64,000 nt of DNA from JBDTDV01 sp039922875 (GCA_039922875.1 JBDTDV010000024.1:1-64000); one strand, 5' to 3'. Shown: positions 1 through 9,381, counted from the first letter of the stretch. Made by a program: numbers and translations. The notes: generated from the letters alone by a model not told the origin.

Positions 1-1921
1 CCGTCGCCGTCCACGATCCGGGGTTGATCCCCGCGGTCAGCACGCTCGTCTGCGCGACCCCGTCAGCGCCGGTGGTCACCCGCTCGGTCTGCTTGTGGTC
101 CTCCCACCTGCCGAACACGCCGGATGGCGTTCCGGGCCCTTGACCGGCGACGTTGAAGTCGACGACGATTCCCGCCTGCGGATTGCCCATCGCGTCGGTG
201 ACGAGCGCCTTCAGCGGCTCGACGAAGTCGTCGTTGAGTTCGGCGCGCTGCGTCGAGCCCCCCGCGCTGGAGATCGGCATTGTGCCGAAGGTCAGCAAGG
301 CCAGGCCGTCCTCGGCGTGCTGGCTGGTCGCAATGTGGGTATTCTTCACGTCTGCTCTGACCATGGATGAACCGCCGCCACCGCCACCGCCACCACCGTC
401 GACAAAAAAGGTGCCGCCGGCGCCGCCGCCGCAACCGCCTTTGACGCCGCCACCGCCACCGCCACCGCCACCGTTGTCGTTGAGGGGAGTTCCGTCGTCG
501 CCGCCGGCACCGCCATGACCGCCCGATTCACAGGCGCCACTGCCGCCGTGACCACCGGCGGATCTTCCTCCCGCTTGACCATGGCCGGCAGGGTCCCCGC
601 CATTACCCCCGTCGCCGCCCGTCAGGTCAGATGGATTGCCGTTACCGCCACCCCCGCCGCCAGCGCCGGCAATGGCGATCGGCTCACCCGGTCCGACAAG
701 TAGTGCGCTGGCGCCACCGCCGGTGCCACCGGTATATCCGTCGCCCGCCACTGCACCGTGCGAGCCGCCGTCGGCCCAACCCCAGCCGCCATGGGGGTCT
801 CGTTGCCCGTAACACCCGATGTACATCCCGATGCTGTCAAGGCCTGGTGGTACCAGGAAGTCGCCTTCGACTGCCGCACCTTGACCCCGCTTGCCACCGT
901 GGCCGCCTCGAGCCTCACCACCCTGAGCACCGTCGAGGTGAAAATGCAACAACGGATGCGCTGCCAGTGCCGATGTGGTGACTTCCTTGCCCGTGCACCC
1001 TCCGAACCCCTCCTCGGGTTCGAGGCTCAGGACGACTTGGCCATTGCCCTGGGCATCACCGGTTTGAAAGAAGGTGTTCTTGCCCGGCGCTGCATAGGAC
1101 AAGCCGCCGCCGCCACCGGAGCCCGCTTGCAGCGAGCCGTCTCCACCGCCACCCGCCTGGTAGCCGCCCCCACCGCCGCCACCACCGCCACCGAGCAGGA
1201 GGAAGGATTTTCCACCATTACCGCCGTTGCGCTCCGCAAGGCAGCCGCCGCATCCCGGTGTGGCGGGCGGCGTTTGGTCGAATTCAGCCTCCGCGCCTTT
1301 TTGGGCTGGATTGCCACCGTCGCCTCCCGCGCCGCCACGCATCGGGATGAAGGTAGCCCTGGGAATGATCTCGACTCCGTCGCCACCACCACCGCCGCCA
1401 CCACCGGCAACCGCGAGAACTGTGCTATCGGCCGGTCGGCTCTCGCATCCCGAGCCGTCGGTGAACGCCCCGGTCGACACGGCACTCGCGCCACCACCAC
1501 CGCCGCCGTCGCGGCCGACACTGTCGGGGGCATAACCGTGCTCTCCGCCGCATCCCCAACCCCAACCGCCTCCGCCGACGCCGCCCTGGCCGACCCAGAC
1601 AGTGAGGGTTTCACCTGGAGTCACGCTCTGCCTGGTGAGCGTCAGGCCGCCTGCTCCGCCGCGGCCGACCTGGTCGTTCGGATCGGCCCCGGCCCCGCCG
1701 GTGACGAGCAATGTCAACTCCGTGACACCAGTCGGCACGGTGAACTGCTGTACGCCGCCGGTGTAGTCGAACACCCAGCGCGCCTGATCTGCTGCCGGGG
1801 CGGCATCCGCGGCAGCCGGGGCGGCGAATCCCATCAACGCGACGGCGGTGAGCGCGGCGGTGCCGAGCGCGGCAAGCGCCTTGCCCATACGGCGCAGTCG
1901 GCGTTGACGTTCAGCAATCAT
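1..1921 (-). CDS. Secreted glycine-rich protein with bacterial Ig-like (Big_1-type) domain, 3' end outside window
   Basis: The frame is open from an ATG at 1921 to the left edge (640 codons seen), so the C-terminus is missing. Residues 1-36 form a signal peptide: basic MIAERQRRLRR, then a hydrophobic Ala-rich core ending near APAAADA. Residues about 60-540 are extremely Gly-rich, with runs of GG and GGxGG spaced by short polar segments. From about residue 545 to the edge the composition changes to a Big_1-like Ig fold, with the pattern TDAMGNPQAGIVVDF followed by TTGADGVAQTSVLTAG. This suggests an exported surface or matrix protein. The long G/C-rich repeats reflect Gly codons, and opposite-strand open frames here are by-products. 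There is no clear Shine-Dalgarno; an in-frame ATG at 1888 is an alternative start. Function is unknown. Confidence 0.75.
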   Translation of the reverse strand, partial: MIAERQRRLRRMGKALAALGTAALTAVALMGFAAPAAADAAPAADQARWVFDYTGGVQQFTVPTGVTELTLLVTGGAGADPNDQVGRGGAGGLTLTRQSVTPGETLTVWVGQGGVGGGGWGWGCGGEHGYAPDSVGRDGGGGGGASAVSTGAFTDGSGCESRPADSTVLAVAGGGGGGGGDGVEIIPRATFIPMRGGAGGDGGNPAQKGAEAEFDQTPPATPGCGGCLAERNGGNGGKSFLLLGGGGGGGGGGYQAGGGGDGSLQAGSGGGGGLSYAAPGKNTFFQTGDAQGNGQVVLSLEPEEGFGGCTGKEVTTSALAAHPLLHFHLDGAQGGEARGGHGGKRGQGAAVEGDFLVPPGLDSIGMYIGCYGQRDPHGGWGWADGGSHGAVAGDGYTGGTGGGASALLVGPGEPIAIAGAGGGGGGNGNPSDLTGGDGGNGGDPAGHGQAGGRSAGGHGGSGACESGGHGGAGGDDGTPLNDNGGGGGGGGGVKGGCGGGAGGTFFVDGGGGGGGGGSSMVRADVKNTHIATSQHAEDGLALLTFGTMPISSAGGSTQRAELNDDFVEPLKALVTDAMGNPQAGIVVDFNVAGQGPGTPSGVFGRWEDHKQTERVTTGADGVAQTSVLTAGINPGSWTAT

Positions 1922-2003
1922 CCAGGTAAACGTATCGTAATTCTGCCGGGTCGGAATCAATACTTGATTTACCGGCGCTTCTCGGGCACCATATTCCCAA
2001 GCC

Positions 2004-2061
2004 AACTCGTCGTCCGGGAGAGTCGCAGGCAGTGCCGCACCACCGGACGACGAGTTTTTTT
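2004..2061. terminator. Perfect 14-bp hairpin with T-run downstream of gdhA
   Basis: Arms 2004-2017 and 2043-2056 are perfect inverted repeats (AACTCGTCGTCCGG) around a 25-nt loop. Seven T residues follow on the + strand (2055-2061). It lies between the gdhA stop and the start of the glycine-rich gene, both on the minus strand. Intrinsic termination would therefore be best for + strand transcripts, although no + gene precedes it. On the minus strand it can still act as a 3' hairpin for gdhA. Confidence 0.6.
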
Positions 2062-2083
2062 ATGCTGACAAACTCCGTGGGGC

Positions 2084-3445
2084 TCAGACCACGCCAAGGG
2101 CGAGCATCGCATCGGCGACCCGAATGAACCCCGAGACGTTCGCGCCGAGAACGTAGTTTCCCGGTTCGCCATACTCCTCGGCGGTCTCCGCACAACGCTC
2201 ATGGATCCCCCGCATGATGTCGGCTAGGCGCTCCTCGGTGTACTCGAAAGACCACGAGTCGCGCGACGCGTTCTGCTGCATCTCCAGCGCTGAAGTGGCC
2301 ACCCCGCCCGCATTGGCGGCCTTGCCCGGTGCGAACAAGACGGATGCCTCCGCGAAGACGTGCACCGCTTCGGGCGTGCACGGCATATTGGCACCCTCGG
2401 CGACCGCAAGCAAGCCGTTACGCACCAGGGTGGCCGCGCATTCGGCATCCAATTCATTCTGGGTGGCACACGGCAGTACCACGTCGATCGGCACGGTGTC
2501 GGCGATCGTCCAAATGTTTCCGCCAGCCCGGTACTCAGACGTGCCGCCACGCCGGTCCGCGTATACGCTGATCCGAGCGCGTTCTTTCTCCTTAACCTGC
2601 TTGAGCAGGTCGAGGTCGATGCCGTCCGGGTCGTACACCGCGCCGGAGGAGTCGGAACAGCCCACGACCGTGCCGCCGAGCTGGTGCACCTTCTCGATGG
2701 CGTAGATTGCCACGTTTCCGGAACCCGAGACCAGCACCCGCTTGCCGTCGAAGCTCTCTCCGCGAGTGGCAAGCATCTGCTCAGCGAAGAATACGGCGCC
2801 GTATCCGGTCGCCTCGGTGCGCACCAGCGACCCGCCCCAGCCCACACCCTTGCCGGTCAGCACAGCCGACTCGTAACGATTGGTGATCCGCTTGTACTGT
2901 CCGAAGAGGTAGCCGATTTCCCGGCCGCCAACGCCGATGTCGCCGGCCGGTACGTCACGGTACTCACCGAGGTGGCGGTACAGCTCGGTCATGAACGACT
3001 GGCAGAACCGCATGATCTCCAGCTCGGACTTGCCCTTCGGATCGAAGTCGCTGCCGCCCTTTCCGCCACCGATCGGCATCCCGGTCAGGGCATTCTTGAA
3101 TACCTGCTCGAAGCCGAGGAACTTGATCGTGCCCAGGTACACGGAAGGGTGGAACCGCAATCCGCCCTTGAACGGCCCGAGCGCCGAGTTGAACTCCACC
3201 CGGAAGCCACGATTGATCTGCACGTGGCCCGCGTCGTCGATCCACGGTACGCGGAACAGGATCTGACGCTCCGGTTCGCACATGCGCTCGAGAATCGATC
3301 CAGCGGCGTACTGAGGATGCTTGGCGATCACCCGGCCAAGGGATTCGAAGATCTCGCGGGCTGCCTGGTGGAATTCGACCTCCCCGGCATTTCTACGCAA
3401 AACATTGTCGAAAATCGGCTGAATCCGGGGATCAATCGTCGTCAT
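2084..3445 (-). CDS. gdhA: NADP-specific glutamate dehydrogenase
   Basis: This 453-aa protein matches the usual length of the hexameric bacterial enzyme, which interconverts 2-oxoglutarate plus ammonium and L-glutamate. The substrate-site motif PIGGGKGGSDFDP lies at residues 124-136 with its lysine at 129. The nucleotide-binding motif GSGNVA is at 241-246, followed by CSDSSG, a serine-type end of strand 2 that fits NADP preference. The ATG at 3445 was chosen because AAGGA lies about 9 nt upstream; the longer open frame to 3532 adds residues with no family resemblance. It is a single-gene unit with a hairpin downstream (2004-2061). Confidence 0.95.
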   Translation of the reverse strand: MTTIDPRIQPIFDNVLRRNAGEVEFHQAAREIFESLGRVIAKHPQYAAGSILERMCEPERQILFRVPWIDDAGHVQINRGFRVEFNSALGPFKGGLRFHPSVYLGTIKFLGFEQVFKNALTGMPIGGGKGGSDFDPKGKSELEIMRFCQSFMTELYRHLGEYRDVPAGDIGVGGREIGYLFGQYKRITNRYESAVLTGKGVGWGGSLVRTEATGYGAVFFAEQMLATRGESFDGKRVLVSGSGNVAIYAIEKVHQLGGTVVGCSDSSGAVYDPDGIDLDLLKQVKEKERARISVYADRRGGTSEYRAGGNIWTIADTVPIDVVLPCATQNELDAECAATLVRNGLLAVAEGANMPCTPEAVHVFAEASVLFAPGKAANAGGVATSALEMQQNASRDSWSFEYTEERLADIMRGIHERCAETAEEYGEPGNYVLGANVSGFIRVADAMLALGVV

Positions 3446-3758
3446 TCCAAAGCGTCCTTCTGTTCGTGGATCGTCCCGGACACGGGGCAATCCGCCGTGT
3501 GCGACGGTGCACGAGTATCCGTTCGACACCACCGAACGGCCCTCCGGGATGTGAGGGCGGATCTGTCGTGGAGCAACAAAACGGGCGACAGCAGCGTATT
3601 ACGGCTGCCCAGAGCCCGTTGTGCGGATCTGAGCACAACCGTAAGTTGTCAGTAACGCGTGCTTCGACGCAAATGTATCATCGGCCTGCTGATACCGAGA
3701 ATTGTCTACGATCCAATCGAATCAGATCCGATCGGCAGATCAAACTCCTGATCCGGAG
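3446..3758. other. Intergenic region upstream of gdhA, no gene seen
   Basis: This 313-bp gap separates the aspA stop from the gdhA start, both on the minus strand. It must hold the gdhA promoter. A TAATAC hexamer on the minus strand is a possible -10, but no good -35 accompanies it. A small inverted repeat, ACAAC..GTTGT, also lies here. I see no credible coding sequence or RNA gene. Confidence 0.5.
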
Positions 3759-5357
3759 TCAATCATCAACGTGATCCGCTGCGGGCTCGGATACTGCTTG
3801 GATGGCTGCCTCGACATCGATCTTCGATGTCGAGGTGGTGACAGCCTCCAGTCCGCTCAACCGGGCCGGGGACAAGAGCTGTGTCACCCGCTCCCGACTC
3901 ATCAGCCCGGCATCCACCACCAGATCTGCGACATTGCTTCCGTTCAGTAGCGCCGACTTGGCCAGCGTCGCCGCAGGCGCGTAGCCGATGTACGGCATCA
4001 AGGCGGTGATCACGCCGACCGAGGAGGCGACCATCGCGTCCAGTCGCTTCTCGTTGGCAGTGATACCGTCAACGCAGTTCACCCGGAGAGTGCGGAAGGC
4101 CTGGGTCATCCAGGTGATACTCTGCAGCAGCGAATGCGCGATGACCGGTTCGAAGGCGTTCAGCTGCAGCTGCCCGGCCTCTGCGGCCATGGTGACGGTG
4201 ACGTCGGATCCGGCCACCGAGAATGCGACCTGATTGACGACCTCCGGGATAATCGGGTTGACCTTTCCCGGCATAATGCTGGAGCCCGCAGCGCGGGCCG
4301 GGAGGTTGATCTCGCCAAATCCAGCCTGCGGGCCGCTGGAGAGCAGCCGCAGGTCGTTGCAGATCTTGGACAGCTTGATCGCTGAGCGCTTCAACGCCCC
4401 GCTGAATGACATGAACGCGCCAGCGTCGCTGGTAGCCTCGACGAGGTCGGGAGCCGTCTCCAGATCGAGCCCGGTGATGCCGCGCAGATGCCGCCTAACG
4501 GCTGCCGCGTAGCCGGGGTCGGCGTTCAGGCCGGTACCGATCGCTGTGGCGCCCATGTTGATCTCGGACAACAGCCAGATGGTCTCCTTGAGCCTGGCGT
4601 GATCCTCCGTGAGGGTCGTGGCGTAGCCATGGAACTCCTGGCCCAGCGTCATCGGCACGGCGTCCTGCAGCTGGGTGCGACCCACCTTGAGCACGTGGGC
4701 GAATTCTGCAGCCTTGGCCGCAAAGGATTCCTTCAGCGCCCAGAGTTCGGTGAGCAGGTGCTGCAGGGAGAAGGACAGCGCAATCTTGATCGAGGTCGGA
4801 TAGACGTCGTTCGTGCTCTGGCTGTGGTTGACATCCTCGATCGGATGCATGAACTGATAGTCGCCCTTGGTATGGCCGCTGAGTTCCAGGGCGATATTGG
4901 CGATGACCTCGTTGGCGTTCATATTGGTGGAGGTGCCCGCACCGCCCTGGATGACGCCGACCACGAATTGATCGTGGTGTTCGCCGTCGATGACCATTTG
5001 GCAGGCCCGGTCGATCAGCTCGGCCTTCTCGGCGTCAAGGACACCGATTTCGGCGTTCGCGCGGGCCGCAGCCTGCTTGACCGAGGCGAGCGCCACGACG
5101 AGATCGGGGTAGACCGAAACGGGGCGCTTGGCGATCGGGAAGTTGTCCAACGCCCGCGAGGTATGGATACCCCAATATGCGTCTGCGGGAATATCAAGCT
5201 CCCCGAGTGAGTCGGTCTCGATCCGTACCGACTCCGCGGCCGCGGGATCGGTGTTCGGCATCGGCTTGTCCCGGGGGACGGTTGGTGTGTGGATGTCCCC
5301 GGTATTGGGCATAACGGGTGGGACTGCGTCGATCGTGTTCACGTGGTAGGGCTCCAT
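3759..5357 (-). CDS. aspA: Aspartate ammonia-lyase
   Basis: Aspartase of the fumarase/aspartase superfamily, which reversibly deaminates L-aspartate to fumarate and ammonium. The superfamily signature GSSIMPGKVNP is present near residue 360, together with GAGTSTNMNANEV and HSQSTNDVYPTS in the N-terminal half. The protein is 532 aa from the first ATG, longer than the usual 470-480. The first 40 or so residues look non-conserved, so the start may be internal, for example the ATG at about 5261 that gives 500 aa. No strong Shine-Dalgarno decides it. Gene order with gdhA suggests a nitrogen-metabolism neighbourhood, but the 313-bp gap argues for separate transcription. Confidence 0.92.
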   Translation of the reverse strand: MEPYHVNTIDAVPPVMPNTGDIHTPTVPRDKPMPNTDPAAAESVRIETDSLGELDIPADAYWGIHTSRALDNFPIAKRPVSVYPDLVVALASVKQAAARANAEIGVLDAEKAELIDRACQMVIDGEHHDQFVVGVIQGGAGTSTNMNANEVIANIALELSGHTKGDYQFMHPIEDVNHSQSTNDVYPTSIKIALSFSLQHLLTELWALKESFAAKAAEFAHVLKVGRTQLQDAVPMTLGQEFHGYATTLTEDHARLKETIWLLSEINMGATAIGTGLNADPGYAAAVRRHLRGITGLDLETAPDLVEATSDAGAFMSFSGALKRSAIKLSKICNDLRLLSSGPQAGFGEINLPARAAGSSIMPGKVNPIIPEVVNQVAFSVAGSDVTVTMAAEAGQLQLNAFEPVIAHSLLQSITWMTQAFRTLRVNCVDGITANEKRLDAMVASSVGVITALMPYIGYAPAATLAKSALLNGSNVADLVVDAGLMSRERVTQLLSPARLSGLEAVTTSTSKIDVEAAIQAVSEPAADHVDD

Positions 5358-5410
5358 CGCCTGGTCGTTGTGTTGCGGCTTATGGCCACTTCGACTCTAT
5401 CGCGTTTGGT

Positions 5411-6802
5411 TCAGCCCAGCCTGTGCAGCAGCCGCCTGATGAACCCGTCCTTGAGCGGGGTGAACGGCGGATAGACCAAGGCGACGGTGTCCGGTCTGAG
5501 CGGCTTGGAGAGCACCGCCTTCTCGTGGCTGAACACGATCAGGGAACGCTCACCGTGATAGTTGCCCATGCCGCTGGCCCCCACGCCCCCGAACGGCAGG
5601 CCGGCGACCGCCAGATGGGCGGATGGGGCGCCGAAGCCGACGGCGCCGGATGAGGTCTGGGTCAGGAACCGTTTACGAACCGCGGCCGAGCCGGTGAAAA
5701 CGTAGAGCGCAAGCGGCTTGTCACCGGACGCGATGGCTGCGATGGCCTCGTCGAGATCGGCGACGGTCACGATGGGCAGGATCGGGCCGAAAATCTCCTG
5801 GGCCATGATCGGGTCGCCGCGATCTATCTCAGCCAGAATCGTCGGCGCGATATAGCGGGTGGCGGCATCCGTCTGCCCCCCGGCCACGATGCGCCCATTG
5901 CCCAACAGGGCATTCAGTCGAGCGAAATGGCTGTCGTTGACGATTCGGCCGTAATCGCGGCTGGTCGCCGGTGCCGCGCCATATAGTTCGTGAATCGCTT
6001 TCGCCATCAACGGCTCGAGTTCGGCCGCGACCGCCGGTGTGGCCAGGACGTAATCCGGCGCGACGCAGGTCTGCCCCGCGTTCATGAATTTTCCCCATAC
6101 GAGTCGCTTCGCCGCAATCGCCAGGTCGACGCTGTCGTCGACGTAAGCGGGCGATTTGCCGCCCAACTCGAGCGTGACCGGGGTGAGGTTCTTTGCAGCC
6201 GCGGTCATGACGATTTTGCCCACGTGGCCGTTGCCGGTGTAGAAGATGTGATCGAAGCGCTGTTCGAGCAGCTCGGTGGTGAGGTCGACACCGCCTTCCA
6301 CGACGGCCACGGCGCGGGCGTCCAGGTATCGTGGCACCAGGCCCGCAACGACTGCCGAGGTCGCCGGGGCGAGTTCGCTGGGCTTGAGTACGACCGCGTT
6401 GCCGGCGGCGATCGCGCCTACCAGCGGCGACAGCAGGAGCTGCACGGGGTAATTCCACGGCGCGATGACCAGCACGACACCCAGTGGCTCGCGCACGATA
6501 AAAGCTCGGGCGGGGAGAATCGCGCTAGGAACCGAGACTCGGCGGGGCCGCAGCCAAGAGCGCAAGCGTTTGATCGCAAGATCGAGTTCGCCGACGACGA
6601 ATCCGATCTCGGTCAGCTGAGACTCGGTGGGGTTCTTGCCGAGGTCTTCGTGCAACGCCGCCTCGAGCTGTGGGCCATGCTCGACCAACATGGCCCGCAA
6701 CGAGCGCAGTTGCTGCAGTCGCCAGGCCAGTGGCTTGGTCGCGCCCGCCTCAAAGCGCGCCCGCAGTCCGGCCATCGTATCGGTGATTCCGCGCTGGATC
6801 AT
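5411..6802 (-). CDS. Aldehyde dehydrogenase, ALDH3-like
   Basis: 463-aa NAD(P)-dependent aldehyde dehydrogenase. The general-base motif LELGGKSPAYV and the nucleophile segment MNAGQTCVAPDYV are both intact. The short N-terminus and length fit the ALDH3/fatty and aromatic aldehyde type rather than the 500-aa ALDH1/2 type. It is divergent from the LacI gene, with 43 bp between. Because fuculose-phosphate routes release lactaldehyde, a role in the neighbouring sugar pathway is conceivable but not shown. A -10-like TAGGCT lies 6 nt before the ATG. Confidence 0.88.
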   Translation of the reverse strand: MIQRGITDTMAGLRARFEAGATKPLAWRLQQLRSLRAMLVEHGPQLEAALHEDLGKNPTESQLTEIGFVVGELDLAIKRLRSWLRPRRVSVPSAILPARAFIVREPLGVVLVIAPWNYPVQLLLSPLVGAIAAGNAVVLKPSELAPATSAVVAGLVPRYLDARAVAVVEGGVDLTTELLEQRFDHIFYTGNGHVGKIVMTAAAKNLTPVTLELGGKSPAYVDDSVDLAIAAKRLVWGKFMNAGQTCVAPDYVLATPAVAAELEPLMAKAIHELYGAAPATSRDYGRIVNDSHFARLNALLGNGRIVAGGQTDAATRYIAPTILAEIDRGDPIMAQEIFGPILPIVTVADLDEAIAAIASGDKPLALYVFTGSAAVRKRFLTQTSSGAVGFGAPSAHLAVAGLPFGGVGASGMGNYHGERSLIVFSHEKAVLSKPLRPDTVALVYPPFTPLKDGFIRRLLHRLG

Positions 6803-6808
6803 CTGCCC

Positions 6809-6814
6809 AGCCTA
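6809..6814 (-). promoter_or_regulatory. -10 hexamer TAGGCT, 6 nt before ALDH start (leaderless type)
   Basis: Minus-strand TAGGCT with 6 nt to the ATG at 6802 and no Shine-Dalgarno. Transcription would begin at or next to the start codon. Confidence 0.5.
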
Positions 6815-6845
6815 CGGTCCCCCATCCCGGTAGGGTGAAGGTGCC

Positions 6846-7823
6846 ATGGCAACGATCTACGAGGTAGCGGCGCTGGCCGGGGTCTCACCGGCAACGGTGT
6901 CCCGCGTCTTCAACGGGGTCACTGTGTCGCCAGAGAAATCGAGACTCGTCAAAGACGCTGCGGCACAGCTGTCGTTCACCCCGAATCGTGCGGCCCGTAA
7001 TCTGCGCCGGCAGAACTCAGATGTCATCGCGCTAGTTATTCCCGACATCGAGAACCCGTTCTTCACCTCGATGGCCCGTGGTGTGGAGGATGTGGCCCAC
7101 GCCGCCGGATACTCCGTGGTGCTCTGCAACACCGACGAGGATCACCAGAAAGAGGCCACCTACCTGCACATCGCCGTCAGCGAGAACATGGCCGGGGTGA
7201 TCCTCGCGGCGACCGGCAGTGCCAGTGACCTGAGCAGCCTGGTCGCCCGGGGCAGGCCGATCGTCGCCGTCGACCGCGGCATCCGCCAGTATGAGGTGGA
7301 CACAGTGGTGGCCGACAATCGCAGCGGCGGCCTGGCGGCGACCCGATCCTTGATCCAGCAGGGCTTCACCCGGATCGCCTGCATCACCGGGCCGGTCGAT
7401 GTGGAGACCGCCCAGCAGCGCAGCGACGGCTGGCGGGAGGCAATGCACGGCGTGTTGCCGGATGACCAGATTCAGGCGTATTTGCGGCACGCGAATTACC
7501 GGGTCGACGGCGGCCGTGACGCGATGATCGATCTCCTCGAGCTGGACCAGCCTCCCGAGGCGGTATTCGTCACGAACAACCTGATGAGCGTCGGAGCCCT
7601 GCAGGTGCTGGTGAGCCGGGGCTTGACCCCGCCGGACGCCGGTTTCGCGACGTTCGGTGACCTGCCGTTCGCCTCGCTCGCGCCTCGCGGTATCACCGTC
7701 GTCCACGTCCCGGCCAGACAGATCGGCGTCACCGCGGCTACCCTGCTGATGAACCGGATCGGCGGAGACGAGCAGCCCAGCCGGACTATCGTGCTGCGAA
7801 ACGAGCTCAGCACCCGGGATTGA
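6846..7823 (+). CDS. LacI-family transcriptional regulator
   Basis: 325-aa repressor. The N-terminal helix-turn-helix has the LacI signature IYEVAALAGVSPATVSRVFNG (residues 3-23), with a hinge helix and a periplasmic-binding-protein-like sensor starting at DVIALVIPDIENPFF. GAAGG precedes the ATG. It is the first gene before the FGGY kinase and isomerase. A 12-bp perfect palindrome with a central CG, typical of LacI operators, sits just upstream of the kinase and again in front of the mutarotase/ABC operon at 23 kb. I infer that it represses both. The effector is presumably the sugar or a phosphorylated intermediate. Confidence 0.92.
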   Translation: MATIYEVAALAGVSPATVSRVFNGVTVSPEKSRLVKDAAAQLSFTPNRAARNLRRQNSDVIALVIPDIENPFFTSMARGVEDVAHAAGYSVVLCNTDEDHQKEATYLHIAVSENMAGVILAATGSASDLSSLVARGRPIVAVDRGIRQYEVDTVVADNRSGGLAATRSLIQQGFTRIACITGPVDVETAQQRSDGWREAMHGVLPDDQIQAYLRHANYRVDGGRDAMIDLLELDQPPEAVFVTNNLMSVGALQVLVSRGLTPPDAGFATFGDLPFASLAPRGITVVHVPARQIGVTAATLLMNRIGGDEQPSRTIVLRNELSTRD

Positions 7824-7845
7824 GCACCCCACACCGCTTGACGGT

Positions 7846-7857
7846 GAAATCGATTTC
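7846..7857. promoter_or_regulatory. LacI-type operator GAAATCGATTTC upstream of kinase operon
   Basis: Perfect 12-bp palindrome with central CG, ending 15 nt before the kinase ATG at 7873. It overlaps the region downstream of a TTGACG hexamer (7838-7843). An identical copy is at 23088-23099. Confidence 0.75.
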
Positions 7858-7872
7858 TGACAGGGTATTGCC

Positions 7873-9381
7873 ATGAGCATTGCCGCGGTCATCGGCGTCG
7901 ACATCGGCACCTCGAGCAGCAAAGGCGTGCTGGTCGCCTTGGATGGGCGGATCCTGGCCTCCACCGCCCGCGAACACGACGTTCAGCAGCCGCATCCCGG
8001 CTGGGTCGAAATGGATGCCGCAATCTGGTGGCAGGAGTTTGTCAGCATCTCGGCAGAGTTGGTCGCGGCATCCGAAAGCGCCCTGACCGATCACAGCGTC
8101 GGCGTCGTTGCGGTCGGGGTGAGCGGAATGGGACCGTGCGTGCTGGTCACCGACCAGGCGGGGGTGCCGCTACGACCGGCGATCCTGTACGGAATCGATA
8201 CCAGGGCGACCCGCCAAATTGAACGGCTTACCAAAGAATTCGGCGGCGCCGATGCGATCCGGGCACGAGGCGGATCGGCGCTGTCGACCCAGGCCGTCGG
8301 CCCGAAGCTCGCCTGGATTGCGGACGAAGAACCGGCGGTGTTCGCCTTGGCCAGGCGGCTGTTCATGCCCAGCTCCTGGTTGGTCTGGAATCTGACCGGT
8401 AACTACGTGCTCGATCAGCACTCGGCCAGCCAATGCACGCCGCTGTATGACGGCATCAAGCAGCAGTGGTATGAACCATGGTCGTCGGCGATTGCGCCGG
8501 AACTGTCACTGCCCCCGTTGAAGTGGCCGGGCGAGGTGGCCGGCACCGTCTCTGCGGAGGCAGCGGCTGCGACAGGGCTGCCGGCCGGCATACCGGTGAT
8601 CACCGGCACGATCGACGCCTGGTCCGAGGCGGTCAGTGTGGGTGCCCAGCACCCCGGTGACCTGATGCTGATGTACGGCACGACCATGTTCCTGATCAAC
8701 ACCGTTCCAAAGCCGATCACCTCCGCCACGCTGTGGGGAACCGTTGGCGCCTTTCCCGGAACCCGGAATCTGGCCGGTGGAATGGCCACCTCCGGCGCCA
8801 TCACCGGATGGCTGCGCGACCTATTCGGTTCGGCCGACTATCCAGAGCTGCTGGCTCTGGCCGACGCCGCGGGGCCCGGCGCACACGGGCTGCTGATGTT
8901 GCCGTACTTCGCCGGAGAACGTACTCCGATCCCGGATCCCGACGCCCGCGGGATCATCGCCGGCCTGACCACGACGCACACCCGCGGCGACCTGTATCGG
9001 GCGGCGCTAGAGGCAACCGCTCTGGGCGTGCGGCACAACGTGGAGACGATTGCGGATGCCGGCGGCACAATCGCGCGGATCGTCGCGGTCGGCGGCGGCG
9101 CGCAGGGCACCCTCTGGACCCAGATCGTCTCGGACGTAACCGGGTTGCCGCAGGCCATACCCAGCCAGACCATCGGCGCCAGTTTCGGTGCCGCCTTCCT
9201 GGCGGCCAGTACGGTGCAACCGGTTCGCATCGAAGACTGGAACCCGGTGCGAGAAACTCGGATCCCGCGCGCTGAACTGGCCGAGGAATATCACGAGCTT
9301 TACCGGCTTTACCGGCAGTTGTACCCGGCGACGCGGGAGATCGCCCACGCCCTGGCCGACCGACAGCGCCGACTGGCCTAA
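7873..9381 (+). CDS. FGGY-family carbohydrate kinase (xylulokinase-like)
   Basis: 502-aa sugar kinase of the actin-like ATPase fold. The N-terminal phosphate-binding loop is GVDIGTSSSKGVLVALDG; the second domain carries GTIDAWSEAVSVGA and the late VGGGAQGTLWTQI adenosine-site motif. Family resemblance is to xylulokinases and related ketopentose kinases more than to rhamnulokinase. It lies 26 bp before the fucose-isomerase-like gene, so the likely substrate is the ketose made by that enzyme: D-ribulose if the sugar is D-arabinose, L-fuculose if it is L-fucose. It is under a LacI-type operator. Exact specificity cannot be read from sequence. Confidence 0.85.
   Translation: MSIAAVIGVDIGTSSSKGVLVALDGRILASTAREHDVQQPHPGWVEMDAAIWWQEFVSISAELVAASESALTDHSVGVVAVGVSGMGPCVLVTDQAGVPLRPAILYGIDTRATRQIERLTKEFGGADAIRARGGSALSTQAVGPKLAWIADEEPAVFALARRLFMPSSWLVWNLTGNYVLDQHSASQCTPLYDGIKQQWYEPWSSAIAPELSLPPLKWPGEVAGTVSAEAAAATGLPAGIPVITGTIDAWSEAVSVGAQHPGDLMLMYGTTMFLINTVPKPITSATLWGTVGAFPGTRNLAGGMATSGAITGWLRDLFGSADYPELLALADAAGPGAHGLLMLPYFAGERTPIPDPDARGIIAGLTTTHTRGDLYRAALEATALGVRHNVETIADAGGTIARIVAVGGGAQGTLWTQIVSDVTGLPQAIPSQTIGASFGAAFLAASTVQPVRIEDWNPVRETRIPRAELAEEYHELYRLYRQLYPATREIAHALADRQRRLA

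Noticed and set aside
360..480. GC-rich short repeats as a CRISPR or VNTR array
   Set aside because: They are in-frame Gly codons without regular repeat/spacer structure.
758..2068. Long + strand open frame through the glycine-rich region
   Set aside because: It is antisense to Gly codons (GCC/ACC runs), has no family resemblance or start signal, and the minus frame shows a signal peptide and Ig-like domain.
2360..3655. Long + strand open frame opposite gdhA
   Set aside because: Antisense by-product of high-GC codon use; the minus strand has clear glutamate dehydrogenase motifs.
3744..3759. Small inverted repeat at the aspA stop as terminator
   Set aside because: Only a 5-bp stem with two T residues after it; too weak to call.
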